From: Paracoccaceae bacterium
GTDB lineage: Bacteria > Pseudomonadota > Alphaproteobacteria > Rhodobacterales > Rhodobacteraceae
DNA length: 52,292 nt
Reading direction: 5' to 3'
Assembly (NCBI GenBank): GCA_022763485.1
Contig: JALEGX010000075.1
Coordinates: 1 to 52,292, forward strand
Every line of letters starts with the position of its first letter. The first letter of the stretch is position 1. The notes under the pieces were generated by a model that was not told where the DNA came from, made no database searches, and saw only the letters and a program-made list of their open reading frames with translations. The translations under genes and the position numbers were made by a program. Shown one piece after another: positions 24,152-34,548 of this stretch.

Positions 24152-25377
24152 TCGCTGGCCTCCTGTTCACGCAGGGCCCCGTCATCCGGTCCCAGATCTG
24201 CGCCATGACGGTTGGGGGCGCGGCGTTGCGTCCAAAGATCGACCAACCCGCCCATGCCCTTTGGCGCAAAGAGCGTGACGGCGACAAACGAGAGGCCCAA
24301 GAGCACCAGCCACCAGTCAACCCATTTGATCGTGTAGAAGCCAAGCGGAATGTCCGGCGCCTGCCCCCCTGTGAACCATGTCGACAAAAGGCTGACAAAG
24401 GCGGCCCCAATGACGGCCCCATACAGCCGCCCGCGTCCCCCAATGGCGACCCAAACCGCCAGGTAAATCGAGGCAATCGGAGCAATTTCGGCCGGGTTGA
24501 TGATACCCGCCTGCGGGTAGTAGAGCGCACCGGCGATCGCGGCGATGCAGGCCGTCAGCGTGAAGATCATCAGCTTGTAGGCCTCAACCGAGTACCCAAG
24601 GAAGCGCACCCGTGCCTCATTGTCGCGAATGCCGCGAATGACCGAACCGAACTTGCCCGACACCACCCAGGCGGCGAGCAGATAGCCAAGGCCCAGCGCA
24701 AAGGCAGAGGCCCAGAGGAACCACAGCGACACCACATCCTGCGAGACCTCAACCCCCGGCAGGTTCTGCAGGCCCGAGAGGCCATTGTTGCCGCGCAAAC
24801 CGCTGTCGTTCTGGAAGAGATAGAGCGCCAGGGCCAGGGTCATCGCCTGTGTCAGGATCGACAGGTAGACGCCCGTCACCCGGCTGCGGAACGCCAGCCA
24901 ACCAAAGACCAGCGCCAACAGCCCCGGCACCAGCACCACCAGCACCAGTTGCAGGAACAAACTGTCGGCAAAGGCCCAGATCAACGGAAACTCGCTTGAT
25001 CCGACAACGCCAAAGATCTGGTTGCCAATGGCGTCCACGACCTCGGAGCTGGTGGGCGGGATTTCAGCCTGAGACAGCGACTCGACCACGATCAACCGGG
25101 TGCGCTCATACATCAGCCACATGCCGATCATGTACCCACCCAAGCCGAAAAAGGCGAAGTGGCCAAGCGACAGGATGCCGGTGAAGCCCCAGATCAGATC
25201 CATAGCCACCGCAATCAGGCACAGGCACAGGGTCTTGCCCAGCGTTTTGACAAAACTGGTCGAGATCATGCCGACGCCTAATCCCTCCGACAGCACCGTC
25301 ACCATCAGCGTGAACAGCGCCAGACAGGCAAGGAAGATCAGAACAGAGGGGTTCCTGGCGATAAAGGAACGTTGCAT
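24148..25377 (-). CDS. urtC: Urea ABC transporter permease UrtC
   Basis: The 409-residue LivM-like permease has about ten hydrophobic segments, the core MDLIWGFTGILSLGHFAFFG and the C-terminal EAA-like region (RGRLYGAVIGAAFVSLLS). UrtC proteins are longer than LivM because of a periplasmic insertion between helices, here about residues 85-130. It is located 3 bases after urtB and overlaps urtD. Confidence 0.95.
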   Translation of the reverse strand: MQRSFIARNPSVLIFLACLALFTLMVTVLSEGLGVGMISTSFVKTLGKTLCLCLIAVAMDLIWGFTGILSLGHFAFFGLGGYMIGMWLMYERTRLIVVESLSQAEIPPTSSEVVDAIGNQIFGVVGSSEFPLIWAFADSLFLQLVLVVLVPGLLALVFGWLAFRSRVTGVYLSILTQAMTLALALYLFQNDSGLRGNNGLSGLQNLPGVEVSQDVVSLWFLWASAFALGLGYLLAAWVVSGKFGSVIRGIRDNEARVRFLGYSVEAYKLMIFTLTACIAAIAGALYYPQAGIINPAEIAPIASIYLAVWVAIGGRGRLYGAVIGAAFVSLLSTWFTGGQAPDIPLGFYTIKWVDWWLVLLGLSFVAVTLFAPKGMGGLVDLWTQRRAPNRHGADLGPDDGALREQEASE

Positions 25378-25380
25378 GGA

Positions 25381-27336
25381 TCAATCCCCCGCCGCGCGGC
25401 CCTTGAGGGCGATGATGCCCCTTGGCCGGAACTGAATGAAGATGATAATGAAGACGATCATGTAGGTCTGCGCCGCCAGCGTGTTCGACGGGTTCAGCCA
25501 TTCGATCCCCTTCTGCAGGAAGCCAATCATCGCGGCCCCCGCCAGCGTGCCCCAGATATTGCCAACCCCGCCCACGACCACGGTCATGAAGCTTTGCACG
25601 ATGTAATCGCTGCCCAGTTCGGAGGTGACTTTTGCAAAGAGCCCAATCGCCACCCCGGCGATCCCGGCGATCCCGGAGCCAAGCCCGAAGGTCAGCATGT
25701 TCACCCGCCCCGGGTTGATCCCCATCGAGGCCGCCATACGCGGGTTCTGCGTCACGGCGCGGGTCTCCAGCCCCAGCCGCGTGCGCTTCATGATGAACAG
25801 GAACACACCCAGGAAGATCAGCGCCAAAATGAAGATGGCAATGCGGATATAGCTGATCGACACCACGTCATTCATCACCAGCGCCCCATCCAGCCAGCCC
25901 GGCGCCGTCAGCGGACGCGCCTGCGTGCCAAAGATGTTCTTGGCCAGCTGTTGCAGGGCAATGGAGATGCCGAAGGTTGCCAGTAGCGTCTCAAGCGGAC
26001 GCGCATAAAGCCAGCGGATCACCAGCCGCTCCATCGCCACACCCGCCGCAAATGTCACCGCAAAGGCCAGCGGGATCGCCACGATGATCGACACCGTGTG
26101 ATCGGGAATGATCTGCTGCACCACATAGCCGGTGTAGGCACCCATCATGATGAACTCGCCATGTGCCATGTTGATCACGCCCATCACTCCGAACGTGATC
26201 GCCAGGCCAATGGCGGCAAGGAAATAGATCGAGGCAAGCGACAGCGCATCCAGCGTCAGGTCCAGCGTCTGGTTCACCCCAACTTTCAAGGCGATGGTGT
26301 CGAGCGCCTTCTGAGCCGCTGTGGTCACGTCGGCCGAAGATTCGGCATAGGTTTCAAAGAACACATGCGCGGCCAAGGCGGTTTGAACATCCGCTGCCGT
26401 TACGATTGGCGGCACTTTCCCGGCCGCCGCCAAAGCAGCGTAGGCGCGGGCGCGGGTTTCGTCCTTGTCCAATTGCGCAACTGGGACCCCACCGACAGAT
26501 CCGCCCTCAATATTCTCCGCCAACGCAAGGCGGACCTCATCCTTGCTCACCCTTGCTGGGGCAAAACCTTCAGCGACCAAGAGGTCATAGGCTTCTTCCT
26601 CCGGAAAATCATCGTCGCCCGGTGTCAGGATGGCGGCGATGTTTACCCCTTGGGGCGCTGCCCCCGGAGCCACGCCTCGCGTCTTGGCCACCAATGGGTT
26701 CAACGTGGCCCGCACGTCCACACCCAGATCGCCCGACATCCCTTCGATCGCCGCCACACGCGCCGCCGTGTCATCGTCATAGCCAATGGTCAGCAACCGC
26801 TCCAAGCGCTGTTTCTGCGCCTTCAACCCCGCATCCGGCTCATCCGCGATCGACGCCCGCAACGGGGCCAGCAGGGCCGCCTCAGGATCCCGCTGGATCG
26901 AGGTCAACGCCGCCTGCCGCTTGGCAATATCGGCGTCCAGCAACTGGAACCGCACCAAGGCAGTGCCGATCATCGCCCGGATCCCGCTGTTGGGCTTCAG
27001 CTGTTTCAGGTCTTTCTTGGCAAAGGTCCCGACCACCTCACCACTGTCAAAATCCAATAACTGATAGGTCTTGCTGTCCAGCTTCTCGCCGGCAAAGAAA
27101 TACCCGTCGGATTTGCGCATCCACATGGATTTCGCCGCCCAGGTCTCCAGCACCCTCTGCGCCTGCGGCAGACCACTGTCCGCGATGGCATCAATGGCCG
27201 GGGCAATCGTCTTGCGCGAGCTTTTGGCGATCACCTCCCGGTGCTCTTGCAGCACGGGCTGGATCGCGCCTTCTTCGGCGGTTGCCATCAGGCATGACAA
27301 GAGGATTGCAAGACCCGCAAGGAGAAGTCGTAACAT
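25381..27336 (-). CDS. urtB: Urea ABC transporter permease UrtB with long periplasmic N-domain
   Basis: The 651-residue protein has a signal-like N-terminus (MLRLLLAGLAILLSCLMATA) and a soluble, helical region of roughly 340 residues. The LivH-like permease then follows (from about residue 365: SIYFLAAIGLAITFGVMGVI, INMAHGEFIMMGAYTG). The membrane part alone would be about 290 residues, as in LivH. The N-terminal domain is a known feature of proteobacterial UrtB of unknown role, possibly in contact with UrtA or in stabilising the translocator. Second gene of urtABCDE. Confidence 0.93.
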   Translation of the reverse strand: MLRLLLAGLAILLSCLMATAEEGAIQPVLQEHREVIAKSSRKTIAPAIDAIADSGLPQAQRVLETWAAKSMWMRKSDGYFFAGEKLDSKTYQLLDFDSGEVVGTFAKKDLKQLKPNSGIRAMIGTALVRFQLLDADIAKRQAALTSIQRDPEAALLAPLRASIADEPDAGLKAQKQRLERLLTIGYDDDTAARVAAIEGMSGDLGVDVRATLNPLVAKTRGVAPGAAPQGVNIAAILTPGDDDFPEEEAYDLLVAEGFAPARVSKDEVRLALAENIEGGSVGGVPVAQLDKDETRARAYAALAAAGKVPPIVTAADVQTALAAHVFFETYAESSADVTTAAQKALDTIALKVGVNQTLDLTLDALSLASIYFLAAIGLAITFGVMGVINMAHGEFIMMGAYTGYVVQQIIPDHTVSIIVAIPLAFAVTFAAGVAMERLVIRWLYARPLETLLATFGISIALQQLAKNIFGTQARPLTAPGWLDGALVMNDVVSISYIRIAIFILALIFLGVFLFIMKRTRLGLETRAVTQNPRMAASMGINPGRVNMLTFGLGSGIAGIAGVAIGLFAKVTSELGSDYIVQSFMTVVVGGVGNIWGTLAGAAMIGFLQKGIEWLNPSNTLAAQTYMIVFIIIFIQFRPRGIIALKGRAAGD

Positions 27337-27399
27337 GTGGGGAATGTCCGCGTCTGTGAGTGGAAGGGGCCAGGTATCGGCCCCTTCCCCATGTCAGGA

Positions 27400-28680
27400 T
27401 CAGTAGTTCGACAGGGTCTGAACACAGCTCTTGGTTTCGGTATTGTACATACCGCAACCCAGATCCTTCCAATCCGAGACCAGAACCGCCGATTCCGGCA
27501 GATAGTCGGTCCAGGCATCGCCCGGCACTTCGGTGGTCTGGCTGATGATGTCGAACTGGCCGTCTTCCTGGATCTCGCCGATCAGCACCGGCTTGGCCAG
27601 GTGGTGGTTCGGCAGCATCACGGCGGTGCCACCGGTCAGGTTCGGGAATTCCTGTCCGTACATCTTGGCGCGGACCGCATCAACTTCGGTCGAACCGGCC
27701 TCGGTTGCCGCGTTCACCCACATGTTAAAGCCGATATAGTGCGCTTCCATCGGGTCGTTGGTGACGCGCTCCTCGCCCATGGTGGCCTTCCAGGTTTCCA
27801 CGAAGGATGCGTTCACCTCGCTGTCCGCCGACTGGAAATAGTTCCACGCCGCCAGGTGACCAACAAGGTTCGAGGTGTCCAGACCGGCAAGCTCTTCTTC
27901 ACCGACCGAGAAGGCCACAACCGGAATGTCATCCGCCGAAACACCAGCCGCCGCCAGTTCCTTGTAGAAACCGATGTTGGCGTCGCCGTTGATGGTCGAG
28001 ATCACGCCAACCTTCTTACCGTCCGCGCCCAGCGCGACAACGTCCGCCACGATTTTGGACCAGTCCGAATGCCCAAAGGGCGTGTAGTTCACGAAGATAT
28101 CGCTGTCCGCGATGCCTTTGCCCTTCAGATAGCTTTCCAGAATGTTGTTGGTAGTCCGCGGATAGACATAGTCGGTGCCCAGAAGCGCGAACTTCTCAAC
28201 CCCCAGTTCCTCCAGGAAATAATCCGTGGCCGGGATGGCCTGCTGGTTCGGGGCCGCGCCGGTATAGAAGACGTTCTTTGAGCTTTCTTCGCCTTCATAC
28301 TGCACCGGGTAGAACAGCAGGCCGTTCAGCTCTTCGATCACCGGCAGCACCGATTTGCGCGACACGCTGGTCCAGTTGCCAAAGATCACGTCCACCTCGT
28401 GCACGGTCAGCAGCTCGCGGGCCTTTTCGGCAAACAGCGGCCAATCCGATGCCGGGTCAACCACCACGGCCTCCAGCTGTTTGCCCAGAAGGCCACCTTT
28501 TGCGTTCTGCTGGTCGATCAGCATCAGCATGGTGTCTTTCAAAGTGGTTTCCGAAATCGCCATGGTGCCCGACAGCGAGTGCAGCACGCCAACCTTGATA
28601 GTGTCTTCAGCGGCCATGGCAGCGCCCGCCAGCGTGGCAAAAACAACCGATCCGGCAAGCGTGGATTTGAGAAAGTTCAT
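27400..28680 (-). CDS. urtA: Urea ABC transporter substrate-binding protein UrtA
   Basis: The 426-residue protein has a Sec signal (MNFLKSTLAGSVVFATLAGAAMAAE) and the UrtA/AmiC-like binding fold: IKVGVLHSLSGTMAISETTL, GNWTSVSRKSVLPVIEELNG, LLFYPVQYEGEESSKNV. These are hallmark UrtA strings. GGAGGATCAT lies directly before ATG 28680. As the first gene of the operon it faces ureD across a 386-base regulatory gap, so urea capture and hydrolysis are likely co-regulated, typically by nitrogen limitation (NtrC). Confidence 0.97.
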   Translation of the reverse strand: MNFLKSTLAGSVVFATLAGAAMAAEDTIKVGVLHSLSGTMAISETTLKDTMLMLIDQQNAKGGLLGKQLEAVVVDPASDWPLFAEKARELLTVHEVDVIFGNWTSVSRKSVLPVIEELNGLLFYPVQYEGEESSKNVFYTGAAPNQQAIPATDYFLEELGVEKFALLGTDYVYPRTTNNILESYLKGKGIADSDIFVNYTPFGHSDWSKIVADVVALGADGKKVGVISTINGDANIGFYKELAAAGVSADDIPVVAFSVGEEELAGLDTSNLVGHLAAWNYFQSADSEVNASFVETWKATMGEERVTNDPMEAHYIGFNMWVNAATEAGSTEVDAVRAKMYGQEFPNLTGGTAVMLPNHHLAKPVLIGEIQEDGQFDIISQTTEVPGDAWTDYLPESAVLVSDWKDLGCGMYNTETKSCVQTLSNY

Positions 28681-29066
28681 ATGATCCTCCAGGCGGGGCG
28701 TCCGCGTCGGAGCTTGCACATATGTGCCCGATCCCTTTAGCTATCCCCCGCAACTTGATGTTGCATTTCGTGTGGCGGCCGCTTCGAGGTCCAATTCGTA
28801 TGGTCGCCACACACCCGTTTTTCCGGACATCGTGTCCCCGGCAGGTGCTCAATCGATTCTGCATCGCAGCGAATTAAGCAAACTTGCCATCCGGGAATCT
28901 CCGGGCCCTGATCGCGATTGCCCGTTTTTTGAACAGTCATCGCGCCCCCTGCACAACAATTCAACAAACGGACCCGGTCAGCGTCCGCAAAATGCCCTTT
29001 GCATTGGCGCATTGCTCCCGTGGCAGCAAAACCAAGGAAACAGCAACATGAACTGAGGATGGCCCG
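28681..29066. other. Divergent regulatory gap between urtA and ureD
   Basis: No gene is supported in this 386-base stretch. It holds the urtA ribosome site (complement of ATCCTCC near 28684), the 12-bp palindrome GCACATATGTGC at 28716-28727, and the ureD ribosome-site-like TGAGGA at 29054-29059. A repeat pattern GCATTGGCGCATTG lies at about 29001-29014. I could not find a confident sigma-54 (GG-N10-GC) or a full NtrC box by eye. Both promoters should lie here. Confidence 0.5.
28716..28727. promoter_or_regulatory. Perfect palindrome GCACATATGTGC upstream of urtA
   Basis: This perfect 12-bp palindrome sits 36 bases before the urtA start. The outer GCAC...GTGC halves recall NtrC half-sites but the spacing is shorter than the usual NtrC box, so the factor is uncertain. 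Confidence 0.35.
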
Positions 29067-29903
29067 ATCACTCATCAGGCAGACATAGCCCCCGCCAGTT
29101 TTTCCGCGCAGCCTCGTGCGCGGGGTACGGTTCAGCTCAGTACCAAAGGCGCTGCCGCGGGCACGGTACTGGACGGGTTTCGCCAATCAGGGTCGTTCAA
29201 GTGCTTGTTCCCCGGGCGCCGCAGCGCAGCGCTGGATGCTGTTCTCTTGAATACAGCAGGTGGCGTAACCGGCGGGGACCAGTTCGACTTTTCCGCAAAA
29301 GCTGCCTCGGGCACGACACTCACGCTGACCACACAGGCCTGCGAGCGTGCGTACAAGGCGCAACCGGGCGAGACCGGCAAAATCACCAACCGCCTGCGCG
29401 TCGATACAGAAGCACGTATCAACTGGCTGCCACAGGAAACCATCCTGTTCAATGGCAGCGCCCTCACCCGCCGCCTGAGGGTCGATCTGGCAAAGGGCGC
29501 ATCCCTGCTGATGGTGGAACCCCTGATCTTTGGCCGCCCCGCAATGGGGGAAGAGGTCACCGACCTCCGCTTCCATGACCGGATCGAAATCCGCCAAGAC
29601 GGCGCGCCCCTGTTTCTGGACGCGATGACCCTGCACGGCAATGCCCGCGATCACCTTGCCCGGCCTTTTGGGGCCGGGGGCGCCGGCGCCATGGCGCTGG
29701 TTGTGCTGGTTGCTGCGGACGCCGAAGCCCACCTTGCCACTGTGCGCGACGCCCTGCCCGCACAGGGTGGCGTCAGCCTGCTGCAAGAGGACGTGCTGGT
29801 GATGCGGCTTCTGGCCGAAGACAGCTTTGCCCTGCGACAAACACTGCTGCCCGTTCTGCACCACCTGAACGGCGGCCCCCTGCCCCGATGCTGGAAGATA
29901 TGA
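29067..29903 (+). CDS. ureD: Urease accessory protein UreD (non-canonical start)
   Basis: UreD is the scaffold that, with UreF and UreG, delivers nickel to apo-urease. The protein has [59 protein letters not shown] and [16 protein letters not shown]. The conserved N-terminal part (about [18 protein letters not shown] then [10 protein letters not shown]) is present in frame upstream of the first TTG at 29205. No ATG, GTG or TTG occurs in frame between the stop at 29049 and 29205. ATC 29067 lies 7 bases after GAGGA and is listed here as a tentative start. The product would be 278 residues, and TTG 29205 would give 232 and lose conserved sequence. First gene of the urease operon, 1 base before ureA. 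Confidence 0.88.
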   Translation: MTHQADIAPASFSAQPRARGTVQLSTKGAAAGTVLDGFRQSGSFKCLFPGRRSAALDAVLLNTAGGVTGGDQFDFSAKAASGTTLTLTTQACERAYKAQPGETGKITNRLRVDTEARINWLPQETILFNGSALTRRLRVDLAKGASLLMVEPLIFGRPAMGEEVTDLRFHDRIEIRQDGAPLFLDAMTLHGNARDHLARPFGAGGAGAMALVVLVAADAEAHLATVRDALPAQGGVSLLQEDVLVMRLLAEDSFALRQTLLPVLHHLNGGPLPRCWKI

Positions 29904-29904
29904 C

Positions 29905-30207
29905 ATGAACCTGACCCCGAGAGAAAAAGACAAGCTGTTGGTGGCCATGGCCGCCGAGGTTGCCCGCAAGCGGCTGGCCCGCGGCGTCAAGCTGAACCAT
30001 CCCGAGGCCATCGCGCTGATCACCGACGCCGTTGTCGAAGGCGCGCGCGACGGGCGCTCGGTTGCTGACCTGATGGAAGCGGGTGCCCATGTCATCACTG
30101 CCGACCAATGCATGGCCGGCATCGCTTCGATGATCCACGAAGTGCAGGTCGAAGCCACATTCCCGGACGGCACCAAGCTTGTCACCGTTCACAATCCGAT
30201 CCGCTGA
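29905..30207 (+). CDS. ureA: Urease gamma subunit
   Basis: The 100-residue subunit has the family start [40 protein letters not shown] and the C-terminal [20 protein letters not shown]. It forms the (alpha-beta-gamma) trimer of urease with UreB and UreC. Full length. It begins one base after ureD and is followed at 12 bases by a small membrane-protein gene that interrupts the usual ureA-ureB order. Confidence 0.98.
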   Translation: MNLTPREKDKLLVAMAAEVARKRLARGVKLNHPEAIALITDAVVEGARDGRSVADLMEAGAHVITADQCMAGIASMIHEVQVEATFPDGTKLVTVHNPIR

Positions 30208-30219
30208 AGGAGCCCCACG

Positions 30220-30399
30220 ATGAAATATGTCCTGACCCCCGTCGCCGCGCTGACCGCATTTCCGGCATTCGCCCATTCCGGGACCCATCTGCACCCGCAT
30301 GGTGCGGAATCCTGGCTGGTCGTGGCCCTGGCAGCCGTGACCGTGGTGGGCACCATTGCCCTTGTCCGCATCCGTGGCGGCAAAGGCCCGCGCCGATGA
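30220..30399 (+). CDS. Small His-rich membrane protein inside the urease operon
   Basis: The 59-residue frame has a good ribosome site (AAGGAGCCCCACG before ATG 30220). Its N-terminus [18 protein letters not shown] is signal-like and is followed by a His-rich linker [13 protein letters not shown] single hydrophobic helix ([19 protein letters not shown]) and a basic tail ([10 protein letters not shown]) follow. Its stop overlaps the ureB start (ATGA at 30396-30399), so it is translationally coupled to ureB. The histidines resemble metal-handling HupE/UreJ-type leaders, and a role in nickel handling is inferred. I recognise no named family. Small peptides of this kind occur between ureA and ureB in some Rhodobacterales operons, as I recall, and are generally unannotated. 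Confidence 0.7.
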   Translation: MKYVLTPVAALTAFPAFAHSGTHLHPHGAESWLVVALAAVTVVGTIALVRIRGGKGPRR

Positions 30400-30701
30400 T
30401 TCCGGGTGAGCTGTTGCCGGCTGATGGCGACCTTATCCTGAACGAAGGACGCGAGGTCACCACGCTGATGGTTGCCAATACCGGCGACCGCCCGGTGCAG
30501 GTCGGCAGCCACTACCATTTCGCTGAAACCAACCCCGCGCTCGATTTCGACCGGGACGCGGCCCATGGCCTGCGCCTCGACATCGCGGCGGGCACCGCTG
30601 TGCGCTTTGAACCGGGTCAGCGGCGCGAAGTATCGCTGGTGCCGATCTCCGGGGCTCGTCGGGTCTTTGGTTTCAATCAACAGGTGATGGGAGACCTGTG
30701 A
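30396..30701 (+). CDS. ureB: Urease beta subunit
   Basis: The 101-residue subunit starts [20 protein letters not shown] and holds [40 protein letters not shown] and [10 protein letters not shown]. The conserved [11 protein letters not shown] segment is intact. The start overlaps the small membrane-protein gene by 4 bases. A 157-base gap with strong hairpins separates it from ureC. Confidence 0.97.
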   Translation: MIPGELLPADGDLILNEGREVTTLMVANTGDRPVQVGSHYHFAETNPALDFDRDAAHGLRLDIAAGTAVRFEPGQRREVSLVPISGARRVFGFNQQVMGDL

Positions 30702-30718
30702 GGAACACGCTCACACAG

Positions 30719-30784
30719 GTTCGCGCCCGACCCGGGGGTGGGGGCGATTTCGCCCCCGCCCTGGGGGGCGGGTCGGGGGCGAAC
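30719..30784. repeat. Large GC-rich nested hairpin between ureB and ureC
   Basis: GTTCGCGCCCGACCC (30719-30733) pairs with GGGTCGGGGGCGAAC (30770-30784), a 15-bp stem with one mismatch. Inside it GGGGGCGA (30740-30747) pairs with TCGCCCCC (30750-30757) over a 2-base loop. The form is that of a REP-like palindromic element rather than a T-run terminator. It sits inside an operon, so it may stabilise the upstream mRNA or tune ureABC stoichiometry. Confidence 0.7.
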
Positions 30785-30804
30785 CGGATCGCAGGCGATC
30801 CGGT
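30783..30804. repeat. Second perfect hairpin adjoining the ureB-ureC element
   Basis: ACCGGATCGC (30783-30792) and GCGATCCGGT (30795-30804) form a perfect 10-bp stem with a 2-base loop, directly abutting the larger hairpin. The pair looks like one composite element, possibly multi-copy in the genome. Confidence 0.65.
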
Positions 30805-30858
30805 GACCTTCAGCCCCAACTATTCGCAAGACGCTACATCACAAAGGACACCTGACTG

Positions 30859-32619
<1,761 letters not shown>

Positions 32620-32629
32620 AGGTGTGAAC

Positions 32630-33076
32630 ATGACACAATCCATCGCCCGGGCCTACCACGCCCACGCCCACAAGGCCCTCGCGGCCCAGATCGCGCTCGA
32701 CTACGAAGGCCGTTTCCTGCGCCGCAAGGTGCTGACCACGGATGACGGTCAATCGGTGCTGGTCGATCTGCCCAAAACAACCTCGCTGGATCACGGCGGC
32801 GTTCTGGTGCTGGAAGACGGCCGCGAGATCGGCATCGTGGCCGCGCCCGAAGACCTGCTGGAGGTGACAGGCGACGACCTGCCGCGCCTGGCCTGGCACA
32901 TCGGCAACCGCCACACCCCTTGTCAAATCGAAGACGGCCGCCTGCTGATCCAGCGCGATCACGTGATCCGCGACATGCTGGGCAAGATCGGCGCCACGGT
33001 GCGTGAGGTGGTCGAACCCTTCACCCCCGAAGGCGGCGCTTATGGGCACGGACGCACCCATGGCCACAGCCACTGA
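32630..33076 (+). CDS. ureE: Urease accessory protein UreE (nickel chaperone)
   Basis: The 148-residue protein has an N-terminal peptide-binding domain and the UreE metal domain around LPRLAWHIGNRHTPCQIED. The His-rich tail ends in [13 protein letters not shown] and binds nickel. ATG 32630 follows GAAGG at a good distance; GTG 32624 is also open. It overlaps ureF by 35 bases. It hands nickel to UreG. Confidence 0.94.
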   Translation: MTQSIARAYHAHAHKALAAQIALDYEGRFLRRKVLTTDDGQSVLVDLPKTTSLDHGGVLVLEDGREIGIVAAPEDLLEVTGDDLPRLAWHIGNRHTPCQIEDGRLLIQRDHVIRDMLGKIGATVREVVEPFTPEGGAYGHGRTHGHSH

Positions 33077-33704
33077 TATCCTGACCCTGACGCAATGGTT
33101 TTCGCCGGCCTATCCGGTGGGGGCCTTTGCCTATTCCCACGGGCTGGAATGGGCCATTGATGTGGGTGACGTGGCGACCGCCGCGCAGACCAGCGCATGG
33201 ATCGAAGAGGTGCTGCGCCATGGTGCAGGGTGGAATGATAGCTTGTTCCTTGCCGCGGCCTACCGGGCAGAGGCCGAAGACCTACACGAGACTGACGCAA
33301 CCGCCCGCGCCTTTGCCGCCTCATCGGAACGGCTGAAGGAAACCCGCCTTCAGGGAGAGGCCTTTTGCGACGTGACGGCCAAGGTCTGGTCAACGGATCT
33401 TGCGGGCCTGACCTATCCCGTTGCGGTAGGGCGCGCGGCGCGTCTTGAGGATCTGCCGCTTGAGCTGACCACCCAATTCTACCTGATGGCCTTTGTCTCG
33501 AACCTCGCGGCCGTCGCCATGCGGCTGGTGCCTCTGGGCCAGACCGACGGCCAGAAGCTGATCCGCGACCTTGCACCGCTTTGCACCGTGATCGCAGAAG
33601 AGGGCAGCGCGGCCTCGCTCGACGACCTCACCAGCACCAGCTTCCTTGGCGACATCGCCGCGATGAAGCACGAAACCCAGTATTCAAGGATCTTCCGAAC
33701 ATGA
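33042..33704 (+). CDS. ureF: Urease accessory protein UreF
   Basis: The 220-residue all-helical protein carries the UreF strings [20 protein letters not shown] and [11 protein letters not shown] and the C-terminal [23 protein letters not shown] 33042 is chosen, overlapping the ureE end; ATG 33060 is a possible internal start. UreF gates GTP hydrolysis by UreG within the UreD-UreF-UreG complex. The stop overlaps the ureG start. Confidence 0.94.
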   Translation: MGTDAPMATATDILTLTQWFSPAYPVGAFAYSHGLEWAIDVGDVATAAQTSAWIEEVLRHGAGWNDSLFLAAAYRAEAEDLHETDATARAFAASSERLKETRLQGEAFCDVTAKVWSTDLAGLTYPVAVGRAARLEDLPLELTTQFYLMAFVSNLAAVAMRLVPLGQTDGQKLIRDLAPLCTVIAEEGSAASLDDLTSTSFLGDIAAMKHETQYSRIFRT

Positions 33705-34342
33705 GCACGATGAACGGCCCTCTGCGCGTGGGCATCGGCGGCCCTGTAGGCGCTGGAAAAACCACACTCACCGCAGCCCTCAGCGAAGCCCTGCGCGAGA
33801 CGCATTCGATTGGTGTCATCACCAATGACATCTACACTCAGGAAGACGCCGAAGCGCTGATGCGCCTGCAGATCCTGCCGCAGGATCGGATCATCGGCGT
33901 GGAAACCGGGGGCTGCCCGCATACCGCGATCCGCGAGGACGCTTCGATCAACCTTGCCGCCGTGGCCGAGATGGTCGATCGCCACCCCGAGGTTGAGATC
34001 GTCCTGATCGAGAGCGGCGGCGACAACCTGTCGGCCACCTTCAGCCCGGAACTGGCCGATGTGACGCTTTATGTGATCGACGTGGCAGCGGGTGAAGAGA
34101 TCCCCCGTAAAGGCGGGCCGGCGATCACCAAGTCCGACATCTTGATCATCAACAAAACCGACCTTGCCCCACATGTCGGCGCGTCCTTGGAGGTCATGGA
34201 TCGCGACGCCCGCCGCATGCGGCAGGACCGCCCCTTCGTTTTTACCTCGCTGAAGCACCGAAAAGGCGTTGCCCAGGTTGTCAAACTGCTCTCTTCGATC
34301 GGAGGACTCGATGTCAGGGAGTACGCAGAAGAAATCACCTGA
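33701..34342 (+). CDS. ureG: Urease accessory GTPase UreG
   Basis: The 213-residue SIMIBI GTPase has P-loop [10 protein letters not shown] (about 14-23), the CPH metal motif in [20 protein letters not shown] and the guanine specificity loop NKTDLAP. The start overlaps ureF by 4 bases (ATGA). The upstream frame is open but not part of the gene. It drives GTP-dependent nickel insertion. Last gene of the urease operon. Confidence 0.98.
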   Translation: MSTMNGPLRVGIGGPVGAGKTTLTAALSEALRETHSIGVITNDIYTQEDAEALMRLQILPQDRIIGVETGGCPHTAIREDASINLAAVAEMVDRHPEVEIVLIESGGDNLSATFSPELADVTLYVIDVAAGEEIPRKGGPAITKSDILIINKTDLAPHVGASLEVMDRDARRMRQDRPFVFTSLKHRKGVAQVVKLLSSIGGLDVREYAEEIT

Positions 34343-34363
34343 CCTGATCCGAGAATAGAACTG

Positions 34364-34385
34364 CGCCTCAGTTTCGGCTGAGGCG
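34364..34385 (+). terminator. Hairpin after ureG
   Basis: CGCCTCAG (34364-34371) pairs with CTGAGGCG (34378-34385) over a 6-base loop, 21 bases past the ureG stop. No T-run follows, so it may be a weak or Rho-assisted terminator. Confidence 0.4.
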
Positions 34386-34480
34386 AAGGCTTATCCCTAG
34401 CAAGCGAAGCGCACACTGGTCTGTCGGTGCCCCGAAACCATGACGGGGTCCGTACGCGGGATGTTAGGCCTTCAAAGTTT

Positions 34481-34498
34481 GTTATGTTATTACATAAC
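34481..34498. promoter_or_regulatory. Fur-family (Zur-like) operator upstream of the nickel/peptide importer
   Basis: GTTATGT-TATT-ACATAAC is an 18-bp palindrome with perfect 7-bp arms, 51 bases before the importer start. Its reverse complement matches 16 of 18 positions of the Zur consensus published for the Agrobacterium group, GTAATGTAATAACATTAC (from memory). This points to repression by a Fur-family metal sensor, most simply Zur with zinc. A nickel- or manganese-sensing relative cannot be excluded. Confidence 0.65.
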
Positions 34499-34548
34499 GA
34501 ATCATTGTAACTGGCCCCCAAGCCAAAACTCGAACAGGAGGCCTTTCG

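Noticed and set aside
26098..27060. 320-codon rightward frame over urtB
   Set aside because: Antisense to urtB and without protein signatures.
28681..29066. Sigma-54 promoter and full NtrC box
   Set aside because: I expected these for urea genes, but I could not find a GG-N10-GC element or a full NtrC box by eye at a suitable place.
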